Shown piece by piece: positions 34,547 to 42,818 of a DNA stretch of 64,000 nt. The DNA is taken from positions 1 to 64,000 of the forward strand of contig JBOHHE010000428.1 of the NCBI GenBank assembly GCA_050700355.1. The letters are read 5' to 3'. How positions within the stretch are numbered: position 1 is the first letter of the stretch; each line of letters starts with the position of its first letter. The notes beneath the pieces are model-generated. The model saw only the letters and a list, made by a program, of their open reading frames with translations. It was not told where the DNA came from and did no database searches. The position numbers and the translations under genes were made by a program. The stretch comes from GCA-003244245 sp050700355. Its GTDB lineage: Bacteria; Actinomycetota; Actinomycetes; Mycobacteriales; Pseudonocardiaceae.

Positions 34547-34924
34547 ATGAACGTGAACGTGGGGTTGTTGTTGTTCTTCTTCATCATCATCCTACCCTTC
34601 GTCGTCTGGAACTCTGGGTACCGGCAAGGCACGACTGGGCAGAGCATCGGTCGCCGACTGACGAAGACGAAACTCGTGAAGATCCAGACCGGTGAGCCGA
34701 TCGGGTTCGGCATGGCCCTGCTCCGCCTGATCTGCGTCGCGGTGGCATTCATTCCCATCGGCATCCCGGCCATCGTCAACTATCTGTGGTCACTTTGGGA
34801 TCCGAAGCGGCAGACGGTCACGGACAAGATTTTCAAGGCAGCCGTAGTCAGCATTGATGACACTGGTATCCGGCCGATCGGGTCGGGATCCGGTACCCGA
34901 CCGATTGGGCCAATTTCCCGGTGA
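34547..34924 (+). CDS. RDD-domain second half, in frame after TAG
   Basis: A 125-residue protein starting with the ATG directly after, and in frame with, the TAG that ends the previous gene. LLLFFFIIILPFVVW is the second RDD helix, followed by the family GTTGQSIGRRLTKTKLVK segment and a third helix (MALLRLICVAVAFIPIGIP). The first RDD helix is at the end of the upstream frame, so the TAG splits one RDD domain. The last 10 or so residues (GTRPIGPIS) read through sequence resembling the antisense of asparaginase. It may be made by reinitiation or be a remnant. Confidence 0.65.
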   Translation: MNVNVGLLLFFFIIILPFVVWNSGYRQGTTGQSIGRRLTKTKLVKIQTGEPIGFGMALLRLICVAVAFIPIGIPAIVNYLWSLWDPKRQTVTDKIFKAAVVSIDDTGIRPIGSGSGTRPIGPISR

Positions 34925-35000
34925 GGCGAACGTGCCGGAACGGGTGCTGTGAATCTTATGTGTATGCTGTTCATGGTGGCCATGCCCAGCGCTGTGGCGT
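34890..35000 (-). pseudogene. Mosaic scar: asparaginase and HAD gene fragments
   Basis: 34894-34968 aligns by eye with 46185-46255 inside the asparaginase gene: both carry ACCCG-CC-AT-GGGCC and then GTGAGGCGAACG-GCC, with about 80 percent identity. Directly after, 34972-34990 (ATGGTGGCCATGCCCAG) matches the region 40838-40855 inside the HAD gene. These are two unrelated fragments joined together. Confidence 0.5.
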
Positions 35001-35035
35001 GCGGCAGGCGTTGGTCCAAAAGTCGAGCAGGTTGA

Positions 35036-35160
35036 TCAGGTGCCGTATGTGTCGGATCTGCGTGAGATGTCAAGAACGATGACGGTCTGGGCGCCGTGGT
35101 CGAGGCGGTAGCGGACACGCCAGTCGCGACCACTCGGCATCCGACCCGTCTGGGACCACA
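35036..35160 (-). pseudogene. RelE/ParE toxin C-terminal fragment
   Basis: Minus-strand reading RMPSGRDWRVRYRLDHGAQ followed by TVIVLDISRRSDTYGT and stop resembles the C-terminal strands of RelE/ParE toxins (RVGDYRVIYRID...VLRVGHRxDVY). No start codon, N-terminal half or antitoxin is seen. The sequence from 35160 to 35311 shows nothing recognisable. Confidence 0.5.
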
Positions 35161-35311
35161 GCTGCTGACTCATCACCGGCACGTCCCGATCGATAGCTCC
35201 TGCTGAAATCCGCTCTGAGGTTACGCCGCCTGCGCCACCAGCTTGACGGTGCCCGGCATGTCCCAGCTTTGTTGACCTGACGCTCTTGCAGCAGCACGTA
35301 AGCGGCAGGGA

Positions 35312-35419
35312 TCAGCGGATGGCTTGGTCGTCTGTGAGCTTGTTCGTCCCGTACCTACCGACCAGCAGGCCACCAAGCTGTTCAGCCAGCAGCCGGTGCT
35401 GTGTCTCCCAGACGGTCAT
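35312..35419 (-). CDS. Very small hypothetical protein
   Basis: A 35-residue frame (MTVWETQHRLLAEQLGGLLV, then RYGTNKLTDDQAIR) whose ATG overlaps the stop of the preceding gene (ATGA). It is the third in a chain of overlapping small genes, which is the main support. It is not recognised. Confidence 0.35.
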   Translation of the reverse strand: MTVWETQHRLLAEQLGGLLVGRYGTNKLTDDQAIR

Positions 35420-35682
35420 CGACGAGTGGCCACCGACGATGTCTGCCGCAGCCACGCCTGTCCGAGCCGACGGACCTCAGCAAGGTCAGTCCATCCAGTC
35501 GGCGCCACGGGGATGGTGTGCAACACATCCGCCATCTGGTGCGAGAACATCTGCCGACCGGCAAGCACATAGGCCACTGAGTCACCGCGCCGCCAGCGGA
35601 TGGTGTAGCCGTCATACCGGTGGCGATCAAGAAATACCCAGCCAACCGGCGCGGTCTTCGGAGTGGCCCCGCCTCGGCTCAT
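35416..35682 (-). CDS. Small hypothetical protein
   Basis: An 88-residue unrecognised protein with many Trp and Arg residues (GWVFLDRHRYDGYTIRWRRGD, shortened here: VFLDRHRYDGYTIRWRR) and ADVLHTIPVAPTGWTDLAEV. Its ATG overlaps the stop of the 64-residue gene upstream and its stop overlaps the 35-residue gene downstream. The repeated ATGA overlaps suggest a real small operon. Confidence 0.45.
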   Translation of the reverse strand: MSRGGATPKTAPVGWVFLDRHRYDGYTIRWRRGDSVAYVLAGRQMFSHQMADVLHTIPVAPTGWTDLAEVRRLGQAWLRQTSSVATRR

Positions 35683-35873
35683 GACTTGTCATCGCGGGCT
35701 TCTTGGACAGCCAGGGTAAGTTCGTGCACCAGGCTATCGACATCTGAGGGCTTGAGGATGGCTTCCGAGTTGAACAATGGCTCTACCGATAGCCATACTG
35801 AATTGCGATATACAGTCACGACCACGGTCGCGGGTTCACCACCGCGCGCTGTCACTGCCATAGCCCGCCGCAT
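35679..35873 (-). CDS. Small hypothetical protein
   Basis: A 64-residue unrecognised protein (ATVVVTVYRNSVWLSVEPLF, then SDVDSLVHELTLAVQEARDD) with beta-rich first half and a C-terminal helix. First of three overlapping small genes on the minus strand. No function is proposed. Confidence 0.45.
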   Translation of the reverse strand: MRRAMAVTARGGEPATVVVTVYRNSVWLSVEPLFNSEAILKPSDVDSLVHELTLAVQEARDDKS

Positions 35874-36053
35874 CGCGCCGCCTGCCTTCCCCAGTGGAAT
35901 GGCCAGACCGGTGACTCAGGGGGGTTAGTTCGTCACCGGCCCGGCCATTACCCCTGTCAGCTTGAGGGGCAGGCGAGACGCTAACGGTCAGGGAGTGATC
36001 GGATACGAACCGTGCTTAGGCGAACTAGAGGTTCCGAACGGTAAGTTCGTTGA

Positions 36054-37253
36054 TCAGTCTAGTAACGCGATACGTCCGGCAAATTCTCTGACCTCAGACG
36101 CATAGGTAGGCTTGGCACGCCGTACTAGCGCAGTGAGCATTTGACGCGGTTCGCGCCGGTAGAGGAACGCTTGCGGTCTGACTTTCTCCGCCATTTTGAG
36201 GTGAACGAGTACAGCCGTGTCGTTACACTTTAGCTCGTAACAACGCGCCACATGGATGAGGTGGGCGTATTGGCGTTCGGTTGAGGCGATATTTGTTATA
36301 TCTACGTTGTTCGCTACGCGCAGGGCTTCGCCTGGCTCGCCATTCTCAAGCTCGACAGCAACCGCATGTATGGCTACGTTCGTAGGCCCGAAAAAGACAT
36401 TATGGTGTCTTTGGCCTTCACCGAGGCGCTTGGCAACTGGCAACGCCTTATCTCTCAGCAGTTCCCGGCCGCGCCATGGGTCTCCGGTACGGGTGGACGC
36501 GACAGCGCCAAGTTGCAACAAACCGCCATATACAGACAGGTGGCCGGGCGTAGCGTCGCGTAGCCCTGCCTCCAGCCTTCCCGCGCTGAAAAGTGCTACA
36601 TCCAGCGCCGCGTGCGGCATATCGTCAGAGATCATCGTCTGGCCGAGCGTCCAGGCCGCCGCCGCCTCGATTACCTGATCTTCGGCAGCTTCAGCATAAC
36701 GCATACAACGGTCAGCCAACATCGAACACAGGTCCATACGACCGGCATGCTTCGCTGCTACGCGGGCAAGGCGGTACAACCGGTACGCAACCTTGCAGCT
36801 TTCCGCCGAACCACCGGACTCGCATACCGCACGCTCGGTATCTACGATCAATCCGGGCAATAAATCCAGCACGATATACGGGTCACTGCCTAGATACCAT
36901 GCTTCCTCGGCCGCTTCGATACGGCTTGATATCTCGGCAAGGCTATCCTGGGTTTCGCGGTCATATAACGGCACGGAGCGATACGTAAACAGTGCCCGCT
37001 CTATCTCAGCCAACCGGGTATTTACGGTACCCTCGTGGTCTTCGCTGGGAGCCTCGCCAAGCAGGGCCGACGTGCGCACGCCCAAGACTTTGGCGATCCG
37101 GCGCAGAACATGCAACGTTGGCGTCTTCGTACCGGCTTCAATCATCTCCAGGTAACGCACGGTGATGCCCGTATGGGTAGCCACAGAAGTCGTGCTCTTC
37201 TTCCGATCGATACGGTAGAGCTTGATCAACTGGCCGGTAGGTATGCCTGGCAC
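36054..37253 (-). CDS. XRE family regulator with TPR-like C-terminal region
   Basis: A 399-residue regulator. An N-terminal XRE helix-turn-helix (about 5-65, ATHTGITVRYLEMIEAGTKT, LRRIAKVLGVRTSALLG) is followed by about 300 residues of helical repeats (AYRLYRLARVAAKHAGRMD, AAAAWTLGQTMISDD, HLIHVARCYELK). Composition is more AT-rich than its neighbours (ATA, CGT, TAC codons). A 46-base copy of its 5' region is found at 40689-40734 and a HAD remnant lies just upstream of its start, so it belongs to a duplicated XRE/HAD block. The target is unknown. Confidence 0.85.
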   Translation of the reverse strand: MPGIPTGQLIKLYRIDRKKSTTSVATHTGITVRYLEMIEAGTKTPTLHVLRRIAKVLGVRTSALLGEAPSEDHEGTVNTRLAEIERALFTYRSVPLYDRETQDSLAEISSRIEAAEEAWYLGSDPYIVLDLLPGLIVDTERAVCESGGSAESCKVAYRLYRLARVAAKHAGRMDLCSMLADRCMRYAEAAEDQVIEAAAAWTLGQTMISDDMPHAALDVALFSAGRLEAGLRDATPGHLSVYGGLLQLGAVASTRTGDPWRGRELLRDKALPVAKRLGEGQRHHNVFFGPTNVAIHAVAVELENGEPGEALRVANNVDITNIASTERQYAHLIHVARCYELKCNDTAVLVHLKMAEKVRPQAFLYRREPRQMLTALVRRAKPTYASEVREFAGRIALLD

Positions 37254-37289
37254 GTCGGAACCTTCCAGGGGCTTGACAGCACTACCAGG

Positions 37290-37475
37290 CCAGGCTACCG
37301 GCGAGCATGCTGGTGGGCATGCTCGCCTGGCAACCCCAGCCAGGTCAGCATGTCTGGGTCCGGCTTACGCATCCCGTCGTGGCCACTGCCTTGACCAGCA
37401 GCGGCTCCGAGCGCAGCTCGGCAAGCATCCGTTGCAGCAGCCCGTCGAGATCGACGCATGCCGACCTCGCGGCAC
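37290..37475 (-). pseudogene. HAD hydrolase remnant with internal deletion
   Basis: Minus-strand reading DLDGLLQRMLAELRSEPLLV-KAVAT, then in a shifted frame GMRKPDPDMLTWLGLP. Both pieces match the intact HAD gene at 40760-41440 (LLQRVLADLRSEPLVVNAVAT and GMRKPDLEMFALALPRLGLP). About 55 codons between them are missing, and both ends are lost. Confidence 0.7.
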
Positions 37476-37673
37476 TGGTTGAGCGGATCATCGGCTACCG
37501 TCAGCGACACGGTCACCATGTTGCCCTTCGTGTCCACCCACACTCGAAGTCGATCACACAGCAGCTGACTCCGTGATCAGAGGCGCCGAGGAGATCACGG
37601 ACTTCGCTACCACATCAGCAGGTATGAAGCAGACAGCGTGATGTCCATACTCAGAGTGTCGAAACGGTGATCG

Positions 37674-37994
37674 ATGCCGCTCAAGGTGAGTGAAATGCTG
37701 AAGATCATCGAGGCAGACGGATGGTATCTGGTCAGCACAAAAGCAGGCGGGATTGAACCGGAGGCCAGAATGGTCACCTACGCGATCATCGTTGAGCGCG
37801 CCGAGGACAGTGACTACGGCGCGTGGTGCCCTGACCTGCCCGGATGCATTGCGCTCGGAGACACACCAGCCGAGACAATCACCGAGATGAAAGACGCCAT
37901 CGAATTCCACCTTGAAGGTCTGCGTGAAGACGGGTTGCCAATCCCTCATCCGTCCACTGTTGCCGCGACCGTCGTCACCACCGACGCCGCGTAG
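37674..37994 (+). CDS. HicB antitoxin fused to a HicA stub
   Basis: Residues 1-24 (MPLKVSEMLKIIEADGWYLV-STK) match the start of HicA mRNA-interferase toxins, but the catalytic His segment is gone. From Met33 the protein is a HicB antitoxin (YAIIVERAEDSDYGAWCPDL, PGCIALGDTPAETITEMKDA, IEFHLEGLREDGLPIP). An internal deletion in hicA appears to have joined the two in frame. Independent HicB translation is possible from the ATG at 37770, preceded by GGAGGCCAGA. The C-terminus lacks a DNA-binding domain. Confidence 0.8.
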   Translation: MPLKVSEMLKIIEADGWYLVSTKAGGIEPEARMVTYAIIVERAEDSDYGAWCPDLPGCIALGDTPAETITEMKDAIEFHLEGLREDGLPIPHPSTVAATVVTTDAA

Positions 37995-37999
37995 CAGCT

Positions 38000-38472
38000 G
38001 ATCAGGTGTCGGAGTGGTGGAGCGGGAAGCACCACCATCGAGACCTGGAGTACGAGCTCGTGTGGGACCTGCGGCACTGGTCTGGGAAGCTCCCGCCCAC
38101 CCGGGGGCGTGGTGGGCGGGGGCGCCTTTCGCCGTTCCGGCCGGCGAAAGACCGGTCGGTCACCTGGCAGGGGAATCCAGCGGTGGCCGACCGGGGGATC
38201 AGAGGGCTATCAAGCTGACCGACAACTGGCTATCGACGGCTCCACTGTGGTCGCCATGGATTTCCGTTCCTGTCGACGCGGCCCACTTGCGGACACCGGA
38301 CAGTCAACCGAGCCGACGAAAGTGCCAGGAAGCCCGCCAGAGGTAGCGGCGGGTAGCCCAGGTGGTAGCTCTGGGTAGCCAGGGGTGGTGCGAGGTGGCG
38401 AGGGCATTGCAATCTGCACTCAAATAGCTACGTTCTGTCCACCCGTTGAGTTCACCGAGCTGGGAGGACGCT
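38000..38472 (+). other. Intergenic region with tandem hairpins
   Basis: No supported gene. Two hairpins follow each other: CCCGCCCACC (38092-38101) with GGTGGGCGGG (38111-38120), and CTTTCGCCG (38126-38134) with CGGCGAAAG (38142-38150). A cluster of GGTAGC-type repeats lies at 38344-38382. The hairpins could end the HicB transcript; the rest is promoter space for the XRE-TPR gene. Confidence 0.5.
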
Positions 38473-39846
38473 GTGGCTGCTGTTCGAGAGGCGAACAGCC
38501 AGCTGGAAGAGCTGCGCGAATGGGTCGGGTGGTCACGTAAGGAGCTGGCCCGGCGGGTGAACCAACGCGGACGCCGCCGGGGCCTGGACCTGCACACCGA
38601 TGCCAGCCGGGTCCGGAACTGGCTGGCAGGCCAGCATCCGCAGCCACCGGTGCCCGAGCTGCTCAGTGAACTGTTCTCCGAGGAGCTGGGCTACCCGATC
38701 ACCCCGGTCGACATCGGCCTGGCAAGCACCGATCAGCACGAAGTCGGTCTGCGATACTGCGAGTCGATCGCCGCTACCGTGGTAGCAGTGGGCGAGCTCG
38801 GGAGGTACGACGTGCGTCGGCGTGGTTTCCTGCACCAGGGCACGTTCCTGGCGGTCGCGACGATAGCCCCCAGCCGGGACTGGCTACTCGCCGTGCTCGA
38901 CGCCACCGAACCCCGCCCCGGGGGCCGCATCGGACTGGCGCAGGTCTACGCGATCCGGGAGACGTTCACCGCGTTCCTGGAGGCCGACGCCACACACGGT
39001 GGCGGTCACGCCCGCAGCCCCCTGGCGGAGTACCTGACCGGCCGGGTGCTACCGCTGTTAAAGGACGCCGACCCGGACAGCGAGGCTGGCGCCGCCCTGT
39101 TCGCGGCAGCCAGTGAGCAGACCACCCTGCTGGGCTACATGGCCATCGACGACAATCTGCAGGCACTCGGTCAGCGCTATCTCATTCAGGCACTGAGGCT
39201 GGCCCAAGAATCCGGCGATGCGGCATTGGGTGCCAACGTTCTGGCCGATATGTCTGATCAAGCCCTGATGCTCGGCTATCCCCGGGAAGCCCTGCAGTTG
39301 GCGAGGACCGGACGACACGGCCTTACTCGGGCATTCAGTCCGGCATGTGCCGCGAGATTATTCGCGCTCCAGGCAGGGGCGCATGCGGCACTCGGTGATG
39401 CCAGGGCGGCCGCGCATGCCGTGGTCGAATCCGAACGTGCCTTCGAACGCGTTGATGCCAATAAGGAGCCAGAATGGGCACGGTTTCTCGACGAGACGCA
39501 CCTCTCAGGTCTGTGGGCTAACACCTTCGTGGATCTTGCTCGGCCGGTGGAGGCCATGCGGTTCGCGCGTCGCTCGATCTCCGCAGCGGCCAGCCAGAAT
39601 CGCGCCCGGCGTGAGGCGTTGAGCCAGGCCGCGCTGGCCCGCGCCGCGCTGACCAGGCGGAATCTGGAAATCGCCCTGCGCGCGGCACACCGGGTCGTGG
39701 ACCTGTCGATCACGGTGCAGTCCTCACGCTCCATCGCCGCTGTGCGCGATCTCCAGACCCGGATCGGCCCGTACCGCACCCTCGCCCCGGCCCGCGAGTT
39801 CGACGACTACGCCCGGGAAGCTCTCACCCGAGCACCTCTCAACTAA
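38473..39846 (+). CDS. Helix-turn-helix regulator with TPR region
   Basis: About 457 residues. The N-terminal DNA-binding region (about 5-75) has ELREWVGWSRKELARRVNQR and DASRVRNWLAGQHP, a pattern of Streptomyces-type regulators that carry a basic insertion in the recognition region. A helical TPR-like array follows (AAASEQTTLLGYMAIDDN, LGQRYLIQALRLAQESGDA, EALSQAALARAALTRRNLE). GTG 38473 is chosen because GGGAGGAC precedes it; an upstream frame start at 38446 has no ribosome site. The target is unknown. Confidence 0.82.
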   Translation: MAAVREANSQLEELREWVGWSRKELARRVNQRGRRRGLDLHTDASRVRNWLAGQHPQPPVPELLSELFSEELGYPITPVDIGLASTDQHEVGLRYCESIAATVVAVGELGRYDVRRRGFLHQGTFLAVATIAPSRDWLLAVLDATEPRPGGRIGLAQVYAIRETFTAFLEADATHGGGHARSPLAEYLTGRVLPLLKDADPDSEAGAALFAAASEQTTLLGYMAIDDNLQALGQRYLIQALRLAQESGDAALGANVLADMSDQALMLGYPREALQLARTGRHGLTRAFSPACAARLFALQAGAHAALGDARAAAHAVVESERAFERVDANKEPEWARFLDETHLSGLWANTFVDLARPVEAMRFARRSISAAASQNRARREALSQAALARAALTRRNLEIALRAAHRVVDLSITVQSSRSIAAVRDLQTRIGPYRTLAPAREFDDYAREALTRAPLN

Positions 39847-39984
39847 CACAGTCGGGGCAGGTTGCAGAACAGGCTCGTCAACGTTACGGACGCCGAGAGC
39901 CCGGCGAATCCGTCACGTTTACCGATGTCGTCGAGGACAACCGGGGCACCGACAGCTGGTAGCACTTGTGCTATCCTGAATGCT

Positions 39985-40230
39985 ATGGAATCTATCGGAC
40001 TGCGGGAGCTACGGCAGAACGCGAGCGAGATCGTGCGTCGAGTTGAGGCCGGGGCGACGGTAACCATCACGGTAAGCGGGCGTCCCGCTGCCGTGCTCCG
40101 CGCCGCCACCGCCCGCTCCTGGCGACGCTACGAGGACATCGCGGACCTGTTCTCCGGACCGGATGACCCCCAGTGGGAGCATGACCGCGCGCTACTTGAC
40201 GACTCGCCCATGAACCCCTGGTCCCGATAA
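39985..40230 (+). CDS. Phd/YefM-type antitoxin
   Basis: An 81-residue antitoxin. The Phd/YefM DNA-binding start (SIGLRELRQNASEIVRRVEA, GATVTITVSGRPAAVL) is complete, and the C-terminal toxin-wrapping part has DIADLFSGPDDPQWEHD. It overlaps the VapC ATG (TAATG). A longer upstream frame from 39862 has no domain support. Confidence 0.9.
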   Translation: MESIGLRELRQNASEIVRRVEAGATVTITVSGRPAAVLRAATARSWRRYEDIADLFSGPDDPQWEHDRALLDDSPMNPWSR

Positions 40231-40610
40231 TGCGCGCGGTACTGGACACCAGCGTAGTGATTGCGGATGACGTGCCGAGCCTCGACGGCGAGCTGGCCAT
40301 CAGTACAGCCACACTTGCCGAGCTGCACTTCGGCGTCATGGTCACCACCGATCCCGCGACACGAGCCGAACGCCTCCGACGGCTCACCATCCTGCAACAC
40401 CGTTTCGATGCGTTACCCGTCGATGATGCGGTAGCGGTGAGCTACGGCGTGCTCGCCGCAGTGGTGACCCAGTCCGGCCGCCAACCCCGCTCCCGGGTCA
40501 TGGACCTGCTCATCGCTGCCACTGCCCACGTGCACGGTGCCCGGCTTTACACCCGAAACAGTGCAGACCTCAAGGGCCTGGAAAACCACCTCGAGATCGT
40601 CGCGGTGTAG
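40230..40610 (+). CDS. VapC-type PIN-domain toxin
   Basis: A 126-residue PIN ribonuclease. Acidic residues of the active site are visible: Asp6 in AVLDTSVVIA, Glu in TLAELHFGV, and Asp in RVMDLLIAATA with the RLYTRNSADLKGL segment. It probably cleaves tRNA or rRNA when free of its partner. It is translationally coupled to the Phd antitoxin. It resembles the second VapC at 48454-48858 (both end DLKGLENHLEIVAV or DFKGLDNVVTVVAV). Confidence 0.92.
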   Translation: MRAVLDTSVVIADDVPSLDGELAISTATLAELHFGVMVTTDPATRAERLRRLTILQHRFDALPVDDAVAVSYGVLAAVVTQSGRQPRSRVMDLLIAATAHVHGARLYTRNSADLKGLENHLEIVAV

Positions 40611-40688
40611 CCGCGAGGCATACCGTTGAAATCATCAGTTCGCTCGCGGCGTGTTCCGGGTGAGCTGACCGGCGCGAGCGCAGGTACT

Positions 40689-40734
40689 AAGACTTTGGCG
40701 ATCCGGCGCAGAACATGCAGCGTTGGCGTCTTCG
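40689..40734 (-). repeat. 46-base copy of XRE gene 5' region
   Basis: AAGACTTTGGCGATCCGGCG... is the same as 37084-37129 with one mismatch in 46 bases. In the intact gene this codes for the end of the helix-turn-helix (PTLHVLRRIAKVLG). Here nothing else of that gene remains, and an intact HAD gene follows 26 bases later. Confidence 0.85.
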
Positions 40735-40759
40735 GCGGCCAGCGTGAGAAAGTTCTGGC

Positions 40760-41440
40760 CTATGTCGCCGGGTGGAGTGGGTGGCCACCGAAAAGGCGCT
40801 CCAGTTCGGTGACGGTGGTGGCTGGGTCGGTGGCATGGATGGTGGCCATGCCCAGTGCCTGGGCGGGGGACAGGTAGCGGGCCACGTCGTCGACGAAGAC
40901 GCACTGCTCGGCTGGCAGCCCCAGCCGGGGCAGGGCCAGCGCGAACATCTCCAGGTCCGGCTTGCGCATTCCGACCTGATCGGAGATCACGACCGCGTCA
41001 TAATGCTCGCTGAGCTGGAAAGGCTTGTAGGGATCGAAAGGCGTGCTGCCCCAGCCGTTGGACAGCACAGCGGCCTTGATTCCACGGGATCGCAACGTGG
41101 CCACCGCATTGACCACCAGCGGCTCTGAGCGTAAGTCGGCGAGCACCCGTTGCAGCAGCCCCTTGGGATCGACACCGAGTGCCGGTGCGAGATAGGAGAT
41201 GAACTCAGCCTGACTGATCCGCCCCCGCTCAAGGTCCACCAATAAACCCTGAGCCCCATCATCGAGATTGAAGACCTTTTCCAGGGCATCTGGGGCCAAT
41301 CCGTCGCGTACGCAAAACGAACGCAGCGCGCCGTCAAAAGATGTGGTCAGCACACCGCCGAAGTCGAGAACAAGGCCGTGATACTCACCGTCAAACACGG
41401 AGCGGGACTTGGCCGAGATGGCGGGTTCACAGCCGGACAT
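40760..41440 (-). CDS. HAD family hydrolase
   Basis: A 226-residue HAD-superfamily protein. Motif I is LVLDFGGVLTTS with nucleophile Asp26, where the usual second Asp is replaced by Gly, as in several HAD-IA members. Motif II is AVLSNGWG, the motif III Lys is in GMRKPDLEMF and motif IV acids are in CVFVDDVARY. AAGGAGTTGC precedes ATG 41440, which fixes the start. A degraded second copy lies at 37290-37475. The upstream XRE gene ends within 10 bases, so the two may be cotranscribed. The substrate is unknown. Confidence 0.9.
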   Translation of the reverse strand: MSGCEPAISAKSRSVFDGEYHGLVLDFGGVLTTSFDGALRSFCVRDGLAPDALEKVFNLDDGAQGLLVDLERGRISQAEFISYLAPALGVDPKGLLQRVLADLRSEPLVVNAVATLRSRGIKAAVLSNGWGSTPFDPYKPFQLSEHYDAVVISDQVGMRKPDLEMFALALPRLGLPAEQCVFVDDVARYLSPAQALGMATIHATDPATTVTELERLFGGHPLHPAT

Positions 41441-41448
41441 GCAACTCC

Positions 41449-42711
41449 TTAACGAGACGGCGAGCAGCGGCGAACGCTCGGGCTCATGGCCAGGACCTCG
41501 ACCCACAATTGCCGGGCCGCCACCGCTTTGGTGCGACGAGCTGCCTGTGCCAGACGGTGTACTCGCTGCACGCTCAGCACATGCTCGGTGTGGGCTGCAA
41601 TCTTCAACGCGGCGGTGGCATCAGCACAGCTCGCATCCACTTCGCCAGCCGCCAGTTGAGCTTCAGCGCGGTCGATCAGCGCAGTGCAGCGGTGCCGATG
41701 CAGGGTAGGTTCCAACGCCGCCAGCGCCTTATCGAGCACAACGACAGCGTCCCTATACCGGCCCAACCGTGCCAGATTGCCACCCTCATAGGCGGTGACC
41801 TTCGCGAGGTCGAACGTTCCGACCCTGGCCCATGCTTGGTCGAGCTCGGGTGCTGATATCGCGTCGCGGGCCACGTCCAGCTAGGTGCGGGATCTTCGTT
41901 CGTCACCGAGGACGGCGAGCTGTTCGGAGGCCACAGCGGCGACCCAACCACGGGTGGTGGTGCCCGCCCCGCCGTCAATGGACGCGGTAACGGCGGCCTC
42001 CGCGAACTCCGCCGCGAGCCCGGGACTACCGCCGCTGAAGCTGGTCAGGAATGCCCGGCAGGCGAGTACGACGGCGGTCAAATCCGGATCACTGTTCTCC
42101 CGTGCGGTGTCCTGAGCTAGGTCGAGATATGGCAACGCATCGGAATAGCGCGCCAAGTCAGCAAGAAACAGCACCGCAGTCAGGACTGCGGACTCACCCA
42201 CCGAACGCAGGAGAACCTTGCGGACCGGTGGAGTCTGCCATGCCGGTTGCAGGGTCAGAATCAGCGACAGGTGGGCGCGGCTCACCTCGCCTAGCGCAGC
42301 GGCAGGCATGGCGCGGTAGGCGCTGCGATAATTGGCCGATACGACCAGCAGCTCGCGTGCCGTCTCTGCCGTCACCGCCCGGCCTGTGCCATCGCTGATG
42401 GCCGATGACGGATTGAGGGCGATGGCTGCGTGCTGCGCTGACCACGGCCCCTCGGCCAAGCCTCTCCCCTCAGGGGGTACCCGTGACGACTTGGATAAGG
42501 CAGGTGGGGTCACCAATGCGGAAAGGGTCCTACCCGTATCCAGCGCCATGTCGCACGCCTTGGCGAGCGTGGCAGTCGGTGGCTTGAGCCCGTTCTCGAT
42601 CTTGGATACGTAGCCCGGGTCGTAGTGCACCAAGTGCGCGAACTTTTTCAGCGACAGACCACGCTGCTCGCGCAGCCTGCGTAGCTCGCCGCCAAAGGTC
42701 TGCTGGGTCAT
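41449..42711 (-). pseudogene. XRE regulator split by an in-frame TAG
   Basis: From ATG 42711 the protein reads MTQQTFGGELRRLREQRGLS, KKFAHLVHYDPGYVSKIENG and a TPR-like middle, then meets TAG at 41881-41883. The same frame continues without another stop for 144 codons (LDVARDAISAPELDQAWARV, AVVVLDKALAALEPTLHRH) to 41449, in the manner expected for the C-terminus of this family. One nonsense change therefore divides it. The two parts could still be made separately (GTG at 41874), but no ribosome site is clear. The gene is a paralog of 46759-48308: N-terminal and upstream DNA are nearly identical. Confidence 0.75.
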
Positions 42712-42818
42712 CAGCTCCCCTCGCCGTTGCCTGGTATGCCCTCACGGTCGGGCAATGGCCAACCTGTAGATCACGCAGAGCGTAACGCCAAGACTGCCGA
42801 GCATGACCATCACACAGG

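Noticed and set aside
38344..38382. GGTAGC-type repeats as a possible CRISPR or iteron array
   Set aside because: Units and spacing are irregular and only about four occur; no spacers or cas/rep genes are near.
34544..41883. Amber readthrough or suppression, because two genes are split by in-frame TAG
   Set aside because: A third gene is split by TAA and others by frameshifts, so general decay explains it better; no suppressor tRNA was seen.
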